From: Protonemura montana
Taxonomy: Eukaryota; Arthropoda; Insecta; Plecoptera; Nemouridae
DNA length: 64,000 nucleotides
Direction: 5' to 3'
NCBI GenBank assembly: GCA_947568835.1
Contig: OX387606.1
Location: 14,818,001 to 14,882,000 of the forward strand
Shown here: in pieces, positions 51,401 through 61,300 of the stretch
Numbering within the stretch: position 1 is the stretch's first letter
Layout: every line of letters begins with the position of its first letter
Made by a program: the position numbers and the translations under genes
The notes under the pieces: generated by a model
Databases searched by the model: none
Seen by the model: only the letters and a program-made list of their open reading frames with translations
Told to the model about the DNA's origin: nothing

Positions 51401-51950
51401 ACTTGTTCGCCCTTTCTATTAAACGCACCAGTTTCAGTCATAGTTTGAATAAATTATTTGAAATTGGAACCTTAGCTGGCAAGAGAAGAGGTTAGCCCGC
51501 TTATAGTCTTCGCTGGATGCTACCTCCTCGTCCCAGCTGCCTATTGACTTACCATTTCCATGCCGCCACCGCCGCCGACGCAACCAAACTCTCAACACAG
51601 CTTCCACAGGAATCTCTTGCCAAAATGCTTATCTCTCGCTCTAGTCGACAACCCCCCCTCCTCATTCTACCACTTTTCTTAGCTACGACGAGAAGTTTGC
51701 CCGCTCGTCGTCATTTTCGTAAACTCAAAACTCAATCCGTTGATGAAAACTATATGAAACTCGTGTGAAATAACGGAATATGATACGGCGCTCCGCTAAC
51801 TTAACACGCTGATCTCATGGTGACAGTATCAAAGTATTGATTTACGATTTTTAGTTAAATTAGCTTAAAGTTTTGCATAATTTCGTTCCAAGAGTGTTAC
51901 GAGTTTGAGAGAAGAGCCAAAATTAGGATCAACTCTTGAAACTGTTTCGT
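48471..51950. other. Non-coding stretch
   Basis: No gene is recognised. GC-richer patches at 48900-49330 carry overlapping open frames on both strands and no domain. A G11 run lies at 51371-51381. The rest is unique sequence. Confidence 0.55.
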
Positions 51951-51960
51951 CTCCTTTCAG

Positions 51961-52011
51961 CCTGGGTCTGTGGGAAGAGAGAAGACGGAACGGCTCTCGT
52001 TTCTCGTATAG
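51961..52011 (+). other. Possible 51-bp micro-exon
   Basis: A very good acceptor (GTTTCGTCTCCTTTCAG) ends at 51960. A donor-like TAG|GTACGA follows 52011. The 51 bases are open in two frames, one of which reads WVCGKREDGTALVSRI. The donor is mediocre and such short spacers arise by chance; the acceptor is the main argument. Confidence 0.15.
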
Positions 52012-52137
52012 GTACGATATTAGGCTATTCGCTAAATTGTCTCAAGTATTTTAGACATTTCCCGTATCAATGTTGAATCCTCGCATTAGTTATGTGCTGG
52101 ATTTCCTAACGAAATGTCGATAGTGTTATAGTTAAAG

Positions 52138-52245
52138 CATTGAGTGTATTGGTAAAGTCAGAGGGTCAGCGTTAAATTAAACTTTTTGCTGTGCAAACGA
52201 GCCGGCACGTGGTAACAATAGGTGCCACACGATGGCGCTTGCGGC
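52138..52245 (-). repeat. Dispersed repeat family R1, copy B
   Basis: On the minus strand this reads GTGGCACCTATTGTTACCAC, GTGCCGGCTCGTTTGCACAG, AAAAAGTTTAATTTAACG and CTGACCCTCTGAC, matching copy A almost base for base. Beyond it, plus-strand GCATCCTCAATTTTTGTTGG resembles CAGTATCCTCAATTTCC at about 53586, so the family may extend further than the core. A CTCF-like GATGGCGCT lies at 52231-52239 within it. Confidence 0.6.
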
Positions 52246-53087
52246 CTCTAAAGCCTGTAAAAACTCCACCTGGTAGCATCCTCAATTTTTGTTGGTAAAA
52301 TAGTGATTTGGCAACCATTTTTCGTGATGAAATGCGAAAATTGGAGTTAGAGTGTTCGGTGAAAGCGATTGAAACCAAAATAAATGTTAATACTCGGGAG
52401 CTGAAATTAAATTGAATCGATACACTCGCAGAATAACACTGTTTGAATATTTTGTTAGGAATTAATATTTAATTTAAACTGATTGCTAATATTATTGAAA
52501 AAGCTAATCTAAATATATCCACCAGACAATTTTAATGCACAATCAACAATATTCCTTCACGTGGTACATGATCAAGGACTAATTTTAATCAATAAATAAA
52601 TTAAAAAATGTGTGGCTTTAAAATGTGTGCTAATATTTGGGCAGTGTCGCCTTCGGTCGGTCCCTTGTGCTCGGCACAGGAGTTGCAAAGCACAAGACGT
52701 TCCCTCGAGGCATCGGCTCTCCCGGGAACGTGTGAGCAAACTTACCCGAACACCCAGCGCTAGATTAATGAGAAATTGATTGAGTGGTTGTAATTGAAAA
52801 TTAGGTACACGTCTGCACAGTCGCGTCGGCTTCGAGTGTTCACACAAATATGTTCACCAAAATGTGCGAGCTAGGAAGGTTGTTACAACGTTTTATCAAA
52901 GGTTTTCGACTTTATATGAAGTGTTTTTAGCAAATAAAAGTTATTTATAAAGTCTGGCCAAGATATGGTTGCTATGGGTGACAGCGAGCAAAGCAAAGAC
53001 TTCAATCTCCCACCCCCCTCACATTTAAGTTGTGTTTACTTTGTAATTGTTTTTCCATGTGTTTGTTCGCCAATTATTATGTCTGAG

Positions 53088-53141
53088 CATTGGGTGTATA
53101 GTTGAAGTCATAGTCTCAGCACTAATATTTAAATTTAACTG
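53088..53141 (-). repeat. Dispersed repeat family R1, copy C (partial)
   Basis: CATTGGGTGTATAGTTGAAG then TCATAGTCTCAGCACTAATA matches the end of copy B (CATTGAGTGTATTGGTAAAG then TCAGAGGGTCAGCGTTAA). It is the left arm of the foldback that extends to copy D. Confidence 0.5.
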
Positions 53142-53174
53142 TCAACGAAAAAAATATCTACTCTTTATTAGACC

Positions 53175-53297
53175 GATCAACTGATGTATCGACAAAAATA
53201 GTAGTTTCCATTAGGTGGAGTCACAGTCAATACTCTTCATATCAATGAAGAGTATTCATAACGACTTATATAGATTTGTCGATATTTTGAGTTGATA
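53175..53297. repeat. Foldback centre with perfect 12-bp hairpin
   Basis: AATACTCTTCAT (53229-53240) and ATGAAGAGTATT (53245-53256) are exact complements around ATCA. Outside them, 53175-53200 and 53271-53297 are imperfect inverted copies sharing TTTGTCGATA and AGTTGAT. With R1 copies C and D in opposite orientation further out, the whole of 53088-53424 is a diverged palindrome, typical of foldback/MITE elements. Confidence 0.55.
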
Positions 53298-53316
53298 CTA
53301 GTTTGTTCCAACAAAC

Positions 53317-53523
53317 GGCCACAAGCGCTATCGAGTAGCAACTACAGCTACCACCGGCTGCCGTCTCGTTTGCTCAGCAGAATGTTTAATAGTAACGCTT
53401 TGACACAGACTATTGACTATCACAGACTATAAAGACAAGGGATTCGAGGTTCGAGTTCCCGATTGGGCATCAATTTTTGAGACGGTAGAAGTGTTTATAA
53501 AAAAAAAAAAGAAAAAAAAAAGA
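53317..53523 (+). repeat. Dispersed repeat family R1, copy D with B-box-like motif and A-rich tail
   Basis: The core CCGTCTCGTTTGCTCAGCAG then AATGTTTAATAGTAACGCT matches copies A and B. An A-box-like TGCTCAGCAG lies at 53371-53380. GGTTCGAGTTC at 53448-53458 matches the pol III B box. An A-rich tail at 53498-53522 ends the copy. A box, B box and A-tail in order are the hallmark of a tRNA-derived SINE, but the A-to-B spacing of about 70 bases is longer than usual and the other copies lack the B box. Confidence 0.5.
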
Positions 53524-54441
53524 GTATTTTTACAAAAATAAACCCCTCGTTTTATGTGAACAGTCATTAATTGCACTTCCTGTTGCAGTATCCTCAATTT
53601 CCCCAGCGCGAAATTAGTGATTCTCCTGAGCAATCAGCTATGATGACATTTAATTAATTCTTATACGAAAAGTGACAAAGATTTAACAGTTTTGCATGTC
53701 GGTCCTAAATCAAAATAAGTAAACAATGATTCAGAAGTGATAATTTCTGAATGGGATCGAAAACGAAGTACTTTAAAGCCCTTCAGCTAATAGCTGCTGC
53801 ATACGGTACAATTTTTTATTACTTAGCACATGAAAAGTACTTAGCCAGGAGCATAGTGCACTTGCGGAATTTCACTCGGGATTTGAAATCATCGCTGTCG
53901 AGGCTAGCGCATGTTACATTGCAGATTTGATGCTACTATTTGCTCATTGCTATCAAGCTTTTCTGACACAACTCTTGTCTATGACAGCAAAAAGCGTAAC
54001 ATTCTCCGTTATTTGTAGTTCAACGTTTTTATTTTTAACAATCTACATTGCAACATAAACATTTCATATCGATGCAACAAGGATAATAATTTAGAATTTA
54101 TTGCACGAAAAAAAAACGAAATATTACACTATTATATTTTGTATTTTTTGTTAAAACAACCCCAATTCATCCATCAGTCAAGTACGCATCAACCAACCAA
54201 TCGATCAATCACACATCGACAATCAATGCTAGATCAGAAGCGCTGTGTTCACCCAATAGTTTCTCATTCCTGTCATCAATCATAAAATTCTTGCACAAAA
54301 ACGATGAACTGTCTTAGAAATTCTACGCAGCTTTGAAAATCTAGAAAATCGCCAAGGAAAAACTTCGTATTTTTGTTTAAATGATATCAAATAATTATAA
54401 ATTTTCGGTGTCTTTAGCTTTGTTGATTTGTTTTTGTGGTT

Positions 54442-54472
54442 TCTGCACTTTATCTGCACTTTATCTGCATAA
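54442..54472. repeat. 11-bp tandem repeat TCTGCACTTTA
   Basis: Two identical units (54442-54452, 54453-54463) and a partial third. Confidence 0.8.
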
Positions 54473-55090
54473 CACGGCTAGCTTATGATTGCAAGATGTC
54501 TTACGGCTTGTAACTCATAGAGCCAGTGGTAAGTGTTTTCAAAATTACACAGATACCAATGAAACAAATATTGGCTGTTCACCTTACTCGTCTTATGCAG
54601 CACTTGATGAAATCTCCTAGAGCCATCAATTGTTACTTATACTTCAAAACGAACAATCTCTTCAAAGTCAACTACTGATCTGACTTCATAAATCCTAAAA
54701 ACTTCAGCTAAAAAAGTTAAAATGCTTTTTTAGCGCAACTTCAGTACGTTTAAACTGTCTTTTTTTGTATTATGGTAGTAAACTAACGAGTTTTTTTATT
54801 TTATTCTTTGCCTCTCAACTTCCCAACTATGGTTTACCTACCTATATCAATTAGACAAGAGCAAACGCGAAAAGGAAGTGTATTTCATTCAATCTGCAAG
54901 TTCATGGCAGACTTATAAAATAAATAAAAGGACTGGTGATTAGTTTCACTCACAATCACCCGAGGGCGGAACAAAAAATGTCCTGTTTTCACGGCAACTT
55001 TATGCCTCACCTACTGTAAAGTGCGCAGTGGTTTAGTGCTAAAAAAAAGTGGGTTTACGATAATTTTCTGCCTCCTGGAAAAGACTGCAT

Positions 55091-55108
55091 GGGGGGGGGG
55101 GGGGGGGG
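55091..55108. repeat. G18 homopolymer
   Basis: Eighteen G in a row, with a second, longer run only about 540 bases downstream. Confidence 0.95.
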
Positions 55109-55651
55109 AGATTAGTAATTCTGAAAATGTCTACAAAAATTTTGTTATCTCTCAAAAGTACAAAGTTTCTCATTTACTTACATGTTCGTTTTTGGGTTGC
55201 TGCAACCTTCTCGACTGGGTTTCGTAGACAAATCTAATGAAATGAGTGAAATTTGTTTACTTTAAAGTCTAATATGTACAAGCAACCGCAAAACAATTGC
55301 AATTCTAGTTTTACTTTAGGCCGAGTTTCACAAAATTTACTAACATCGCAGAAGTTGGTACTTTTTCGGGGTGTACCTTTGGAAAAAGGCCATTCGTTTA
55401 CCTGCGTATACCCAGATCTACACAACTGAAGGCTTATTGTTGGTTGTTCAAGAGTCTTAGGTAATTACTGCCTAAGGTACTACCTAGTCGCATTCGTTTA
55501 TATAAAATAAACAAACTCTTTGAGTTGATGACAAGCCACGGTACATGTCTATTCAAGGATATTGTGGTGCATATCGTGCTGTCTAGTGGCATTATTCCTA
55601 ATGTTGGATTCAGCTCTCTGTGACTGCCACTTCTGACTTCTCAGGGGGAAT

Positions 55652-55676
55652 GGGGGGGGGGGGGGGGGGGGGGGGG
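55652..55676. repeat. G25 homopolymer
   Basis: Twenty-five G in a row, preceded by a GGGGG at 55644. Confidence 0.95.
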
Positions 55677-56184
55677 CAGAAAGCCAAAGATAATATTATT
55701 ACTTGTATGCCGTTTAATTCGTACCGACCATGTGACTACTCTTTGATGTGCTCTTGACCACGTAAACGGTGGGCAGTTGCCCCAAGCGGCTAATTCGGTT
55801 AGAGGGAGGTAAACTTTAAATTGCCTGTGAATATGTAATTAAACCTCTTGTATCAGGTACCTACCTTGCGGGGGCCAGTCAATGCATAGATAGTGTTTGG
55901 CACGCTTCACTTCCGGCGTCCTGAAGTATTGGTTCCGGCTACAGGTGATACAGCCATGGATAGGTTAGGGCTTAGGGGGACACCGCTTGTCATTTATTAA
56001 TATGCGTTAAAATTTTGAACATAGGTTTTTTAATTTTTGTCCAGGGGTGGTTTAATTGCATCGAAGAAAAATACTTGGTTAAAATATTAACTGAGCTTGA
56101 AGATAGCGAGTCCCTAAGTGATCATGATAATCCCGAAGGACAAAGCTCTTCACAATATTTTCGAGATTTTATTTGTAAAATATA

Positions 56185-56216
56185 CACTTATCACTTATCA
56201 GATAATCACTTATCTG
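56185..56216. promoter_or_regulatory. Tight cluster of four GATA-factor motifs
   Basis: CTTATC at 56187 and 56194, AGATAA at 56200 and CTTATC at 56209 are four WGATAR-type sites on both strands within 32 bases. CAGATAA and TTATCTG also form a 7-bp hairpin around TCAC. Density and mixed orientation are typical of GATA-factor enhancers. Binding is inference. An acidic open frame from an acceptor-like site at 56044 (GWFNCIEEKYLVKILTELED) runs across it. Confidence 0.4.
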
Positions 56217-56411
56217 GGTGCATTATTATAGGCAGTTGGACAGGTCATTTTCTTAAATGATTCAGAGCTCTCTATGATTACTTGAAACTTCACCTAATTT
56301 TGATCGAAAACTGGTTAAATTTCACACAAAGTAAAAGGATACAAAAACCTTTCGGTAATGTTATGCTTTCGAATATCGCCGTACCCAAACTTTGATCATA
56401 TTCTATTACAG

Positions 56412-56555
56412 GACAGAAACATATGTCCCAGTTAAAAGGAACGTTTATACTCTCGGATACCCCACCGATCGGGTTTTACTACCGCAACTGTTTTGCCATC
56501 TAGGGGATAATTTTGAGGAGCTGATTGAAGTTTTACTTTTTCTAACTGCCAACAG
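56412..56555 (+). other. Candidate internal exon (144 bp)
   Basis: An acceptor (TATTCTATTACAG) ends at 56411 and CAG|GTGGTG follows 56555. The frame is open throughout, one base in and two bases out (a symmetric exon), encoding TETYVPVKRNVYTLGYPTD and LPQLFCHLGDNFEELIEVLL. The text looks protein-like and continues a nearby open frame (56045-56260) only if a weak donor at 56218 is used. No family is recognised. The donor overlaps a CTCF-like motif, so the GT may be part of that instead. Confidence 0.18.
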
Positions 56556-56563
56556 GTGGTGCT
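56549..56563 (+). promoter_or_regulatory. CTCF-like motif
   Basis: CCAACAGGTGGTGCT matches the CTCF consensus CCASYAGRKGGCRSY except at two positions. Confidence 0.25.
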
Positions 56564-56630
56564 TATGCTTCGAAATTATACATATCCTCTCAAGTTCAAA
56601 TACTAGGCGCTAGGCTCCCAGTGACGCAAC

Positions 56631-56660
56631 TGAGTTTGCTCTACTGCTGCTAGGTGGGGT
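56631..56660 (+). repeat. Possible GAGGAGCC-family repeat, copy 5
   Basis: GAGTTTGCTCT is identical to copy 3 over 11 bases and is followed by TGCTGCTAGGTGGGG, similar to the CTGCATTTAGGGG end. Short, so tentative. Confidence 0.25.
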
Positions 56661-57224
56661 TGCCGTCGCAGCAATGCGCTGCTCTGTGCTGTAGCCATGT
56701 GTGGAACTAAATTCTTTGAATAGGCGGCAAATTTATCTGGGACTGAAAATGTTATTTATAATCTATTCAATTAGAAAATATAATTTTGCCGCACTGATCT
56801 TGAATGAATTTATCATAAAATGGGATAAGATTAAACTAGTTTTTTTTTCTTTAATAATAGTTTAGTTTGGGAGGTATGTTTGAATGTCATCACGATTCAG
56901 TAGTGCATCTCGCACATGCTCGATAAGATTTGCGGTTTTGTAAAACATTTAATCTTCAATTAATGAAACGCAAAAACGCTCTCACGATTTGTATAAAAAT
57001 TTAATTAAAAAATGTAATCTATGTAAACATGCAGTATTAGCGAAATTAAATCAACACAATTAACCTGCTTCGTGTAAATAAATCAGAGCACCCGTCTTTA
57101 TTCAATTCGTGAATTATTAAAACCATTCGATTAATTTCTCCGATAATCTCTCACAACTCGAGCCAAAATGCACTCGACGTCGTCAGATTAAAATTGAAGC
57201 AAAAAAAAACAAAGGTAACCTATT

Positions 57225-57520
57225 CAACATGTTTCCGTGCGCACAGTTCATGCGCAGTGGTTTCGAAGCTGCGTGCTCGGCTCATGGCAGGCAACCGTCT
57301 CACTGGAATGTTACTGCATTCTCTTCGTAAGTTCAAAGAGAGTGGTCGCGTCGGTGACCGGCACGGTGCTTGCTTGTCAGTGAGTGCTAGTGCTTGTTTC
57401 TCAAGATCAGATCGGCATGCATCTCTGTCACAATTGACTTTCAATCAAAGTGGAAAGAGGCTGTGTCGCTAAATATCTACGCTGCATTTTGTGCTGCGAC
57501 GTTGCTCTATCAACTGTAAG
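57225..57520 (+). promoter_or_regulatory. Candidate promoter and first exon
   Basis: CpG content rises abruptly out of very AT-rich DNA. CATGCGCAGT (about 57248), an NRF1-type core common in animal promoters, is followed by an arthropod-type initiator TCAGT at 57377-57381 and AGATCA-like downstream words. A strong donor GTAAGTGAT starts at 57517, so a first exon of about 57379-57516 is possible. The downstream element is two bases off the ideal +28 position. A 92-codon frame crosses the patch but has no domain, and the transcript could be non-coding here. Confidence 0.3.
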
Positions 57521-57899
57521 TGATTTTTGACGTCTAAAGAAACAATAGTTTCTTTAAACTTTTGATCTGTGAGTACGGACAAATAAAATTAAGTTTCAGC
57601 GTTTGGGTGACTTTTTATAGCACCTAATTGGCGATCATATAAACCTTAAAATATACCTGTGTCGTGTTTGTGCTCTCGTAAGTCGTAGCTTTATCGTTAA
57701 GTGTGCACATTTTTTTTTCTGTTGCCAACGAACCAGTTTCTGTTCAGCTATTCAAGTTCGCGCCGTTTCGTGTGGTCTCCAACATCGGTGTTTCTAATCG
57801 GCTTTCAACGATAAAATACATTTACCTTGTACTTGAAACAACTAACTCTATAACGAATCGTCGTGTTTTAAATCGTATCTCCGATTGATGACAACGAAA

Positions 57900-58008
57900 T
57901 CGTTGTTCTAGCTTAAGCTTAATCCGAAATTTATCGGAGTTCAGTGAACGTGTGTCAATCGTCCGGGCTGTTTAAGTACTGAGATTACTACACGGTCGCA
58001 AATTACAG
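57900..58008 (+). other. Possible 5'-UTR-like exon end with strong donor
   Basis: The segment is moderately CpG-rich, has another TCAGT initiator word (57941-57945), and ends in TTACAG|GTAAAT, a strong donor after 58008. An acceptor-like TTTGATTTCTTCCAG follows at about 58108. It fits an alternative first exon near the 57.4 kb promoter candidate. Confidence 0.2.
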
Positions 58009-58272
58009 GTAAATTGGAATTTTTGCTCCATATCTTTCGGTGATTTCTAGGAAAGTCGCTAATAACCATGTTACTGGTCTAGTAACCGTCATTTGATTTC
58101 TTCCAGCTGCTGTTTCCTAGTAGGAGATCACTCTTTTTCCATGAGCAGATCCGCAACCATAGTTTTAAAACCGAATCGTTATCTATTAAATATTATACAT
58201 GATTAAACGTGCATGCATCGAAAACCCTGGCTAGTTTTTATTACATTCTTGGTCGTGGGTTCCAATGGCTGG

Positions 58273-58309
58273 GGGTCATTTGACCTAGCCCTAGACCTTT
58301 GTATATAAA
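58273..58309. promoter_or_regulatory. Nuclear-receptor inverted repeat next to a TATA box
   Basis: GGGTCA TT TGACCT (58273-58286) is an inverted pair of AGGTCA-type half sites with 2-base spacing. TATATAAA follows at 58302-58309. Nuclear receptor heterodimers such as EcR/USP prefer inverted repeats, usually with 1-base spacing. I see no matched initiator about 30 bases downstream. Confidence 0.3.
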
Positions 58310-61300
58310 CGTCGTAATAATGCAACGAACTCGCTAACGTGACTGCATTCTATACACCCACATCTGTTCTGAACTAAATTATACGACATGTACGTTCACA
58401 CGGCTACGATGCAGTATACAGATTAGTAATTGTTCAAATAAAATGCCTGCTGGTAATCGTTACAGCATGTCACCTGCCTGCGTTACTTCAATGTTTTGTC
58501 CTGAAAAAAAAAAGACAGCTGAAATGCTAGACAATTGATTTGATTATTTAATTGTTTCCTTAATTTAATTTAATTTTTTTTTAAGCATCGTTCTATTATC
58601 GTAGCGTTATATCTCAAGTGTTAAGAGATCCTCAATTTTATTCGAACCCGAGCATTTCTTTCGCCTGTTCGGCGGGACAATGCTCCATATAGGTTCCGAG
58701 TCCAATACCTGGTAGCTGAGCGGTGGGTGTCTCTTATTTCTCACCCTTATTTAGTAATGGTTCGGTTGTCACTAGGACCAGGAACAGGCCACCCCTCGGC
58801 CTTTGCCAAGGGATCGGCATCACATAGCACTTATTTGCAGTATACGGCCGTTGTTGCAATATGTTCACGAATCCCGCGCTCGCAGCATGCTTCCAATACA
58901 TCAACACGACAACGACGTGTCATGTCCAGCATCCACACATTGCATTATCATTACCTACCACAGAGGATCCTGGTCATCAATATCACATACGTTGACAATG
59001 CTGCAGTATCCTGACATTCCGTTGATCTGACAGAAATCGACTAGAAGCTCGTTTTTTGAGGTTGACTCCGTTGGAGACTGAAAAATGTATGGCTTGAAAA
59101 CTTTCGGGCAATTTTTATAACAATTCTGATAAGCCCGCTTGTATTTGTTTAGCTAATAAGAGTTTTTATGGCATTCATACCTAAAATCTTCTATAGTCGA
59201 TTCAGTTGCGATCAATGCACCATCGATTGTTTGCGCCGCTTGTATAGCTAATATCTAAAATCGCACATGCTGACCCACCTCAACACATGATCGTAAATAT
59301 GAACAGCTGCTTCATAGTTCCCTATACGTTACCCTTGATGTCAGTTTTATGTACTTGTAAGGTATAATGAACCAGCCCTGTAATACCCAAACTCGACCTA
59401 CCCTGCAATAATAATAGGTTGGTACGATGGCAACGTTACATCCATATGGCTACAAAAGGTGAAGCATTACCACCATTACCATCTATTCGCAGTTGATGGC
59501 GTGAATTATGCCACCATTTGACAGATAGATCTGTCAGAACACGGCTATGAAATTTACGTAAGTAAGTATGCATTGGTGTGTAGTGCATAAGGCAAAACCG
59601 CCGCAAGTTTAGTGTATGTTGCCCATGTTGTTGGGTCATTTGGTATGCTAATTACAGCTAGCTAACTTTACGTAGCAGTGCTATTAACAGAGAATTGTAA
59701 CGCCATTATGGCAGCGGTGAAGGGTCACAAGCAAGTCACCATGCTAATGATGAATGCTGACGATATACAAAGGAGTAATCCTGTCTTGTTGGATCATTGA
59801 AATATTCTAAATCCTTTAGTAATTGGTTTTGATTGGTGTATAAATAACGTCTTCCTGCCCGTAACGGACTGTCACGGAAGAGAAGTAAATAAATCGATAT
59901 TTGCTTTAGGTGCATGTGCAAATATAATAACTTTTGAGCAGCGCCAAAATTTCAAGGGAGGCCAGTAGAGATTGGGTTTTTGTCTAGTAATTGTCGAAAT
60001 GTGTGCATTTTGTCTGTAATCTGCCATCGCCGACGTCGAATGACGCTCTATTTTTTTTTGTTTTGTGTATAGTGCATTCGATAATAGCTGAAATGTTCAG
60101 AGTCCTGATTTATCTATAACTACACAGTTAGTATGATAATTATAGAATATTAATGCGAGGTCTTGCTTTTCGAAAAATTGGGTCAAAAGTGCTTGGAAAT
60201 GTTTTAAATTGCTAATTCCCTGTTTGGAGGTAAATATCAATTTTTATTACAAAAACTACATCCAAACTTTTTAGATAAAATGGGACATGATGGTAAACTG
60301 CGCTTGAGACCCTAATTCAGTTTGTTTTAGCAATAAAAAACCTACATCACGTTAGCGAAACCACCAGTAAACCAAGGTACCTGTTTATCAGAGTGCACTT
60401 TTCTACCAAACATTAAAATTGATCATCTCTTTTGAGCCCAACAAAGATGTTCATTCGTTGAAACCAGAGATGTAGATACAGTCATGAATATTTTTGATCT
60501 CGTTACAATCTTGTTTGCCATTCTACTGTGTTTTTGAGCTAAAAAAATCAGCTAAAACGCAATTTCGCTCTAAGCTACCGTTAGAGAAGTAGAATAGTAC
60601 ATGTATATATGCCATCGGTATTTAATTAAATAAGCGGGCGAGGGGCATTGTAATTTACTTTAATTAGGTTATAACGAAACCTTACATGCACTCTAGAAGA
60701 TTTCTTAGCCTGCACAAAACGTCACCTGATTCCAAAACCAAGTTGAACGAAGTTACAGATAAACTTAATTTTCTGGATGTAGAATTTCAACAAAACGGTC
60801 CATAAAATTGCTTCACACAATGGCTCTATTGCTAAGTAGGTACAATAATTTGTTTTTCGTTTTGTTTGCTTTTTTTTGGTTGGTTCGTAGCACCACATAG
60901 CACTTTCGGTCACCGACTTGCTGTTTTCATTCGACCACAGAGGGCTTTGAATTCATGGCTATATCTGTTGAATCGCTCGACATTTGTTTTCATCAAAGCT
61001 CAAGCCAATATATATGCGAGTTACTTGATCTAATTGATAGCAAACGGAAATTCAAATTTAATTAACAAAATAACAAGCTTGCACTAATCTGCTTTAATTT
61101 GCTAAGTAGAAAACCTTTCCGCTAATTTTGCTATACTTTGATTCACGGGATGAATTAGTGCCCTCAAACATTTCCATTGTAAAGTAGGTTATTAATCAAA
61201 TACCAGGAAATTCGTGGAATCAACACAACTTGAAAATGCTATAGCAAAAGTGACGGAAAGGAGCGATTTTAGCCACTTCACAAATTAATCAATTTCTAGC

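Larger units (their letters stand above)
53524..55990. other. Non-coding stretch
   Basis: No gene is recognised. It contains the 11-bp repeat at 54442 and two long G runs at 55.09 and 55.65 kb. Otherwise AT-rich unique sequence. Confidence 0.55.

Noticed and set aside
58727-59030. Two overlapping plus-strand frames of 95 and 75 codons
   Set aside because: No domain, no splice sites of quality, composition like the surroundings.
60300-60325. TTGAGACCCTAA, similar to part of miR-125
   Set aside because: The seed does not match and no complementary arm lies nearby to make a hairpin.
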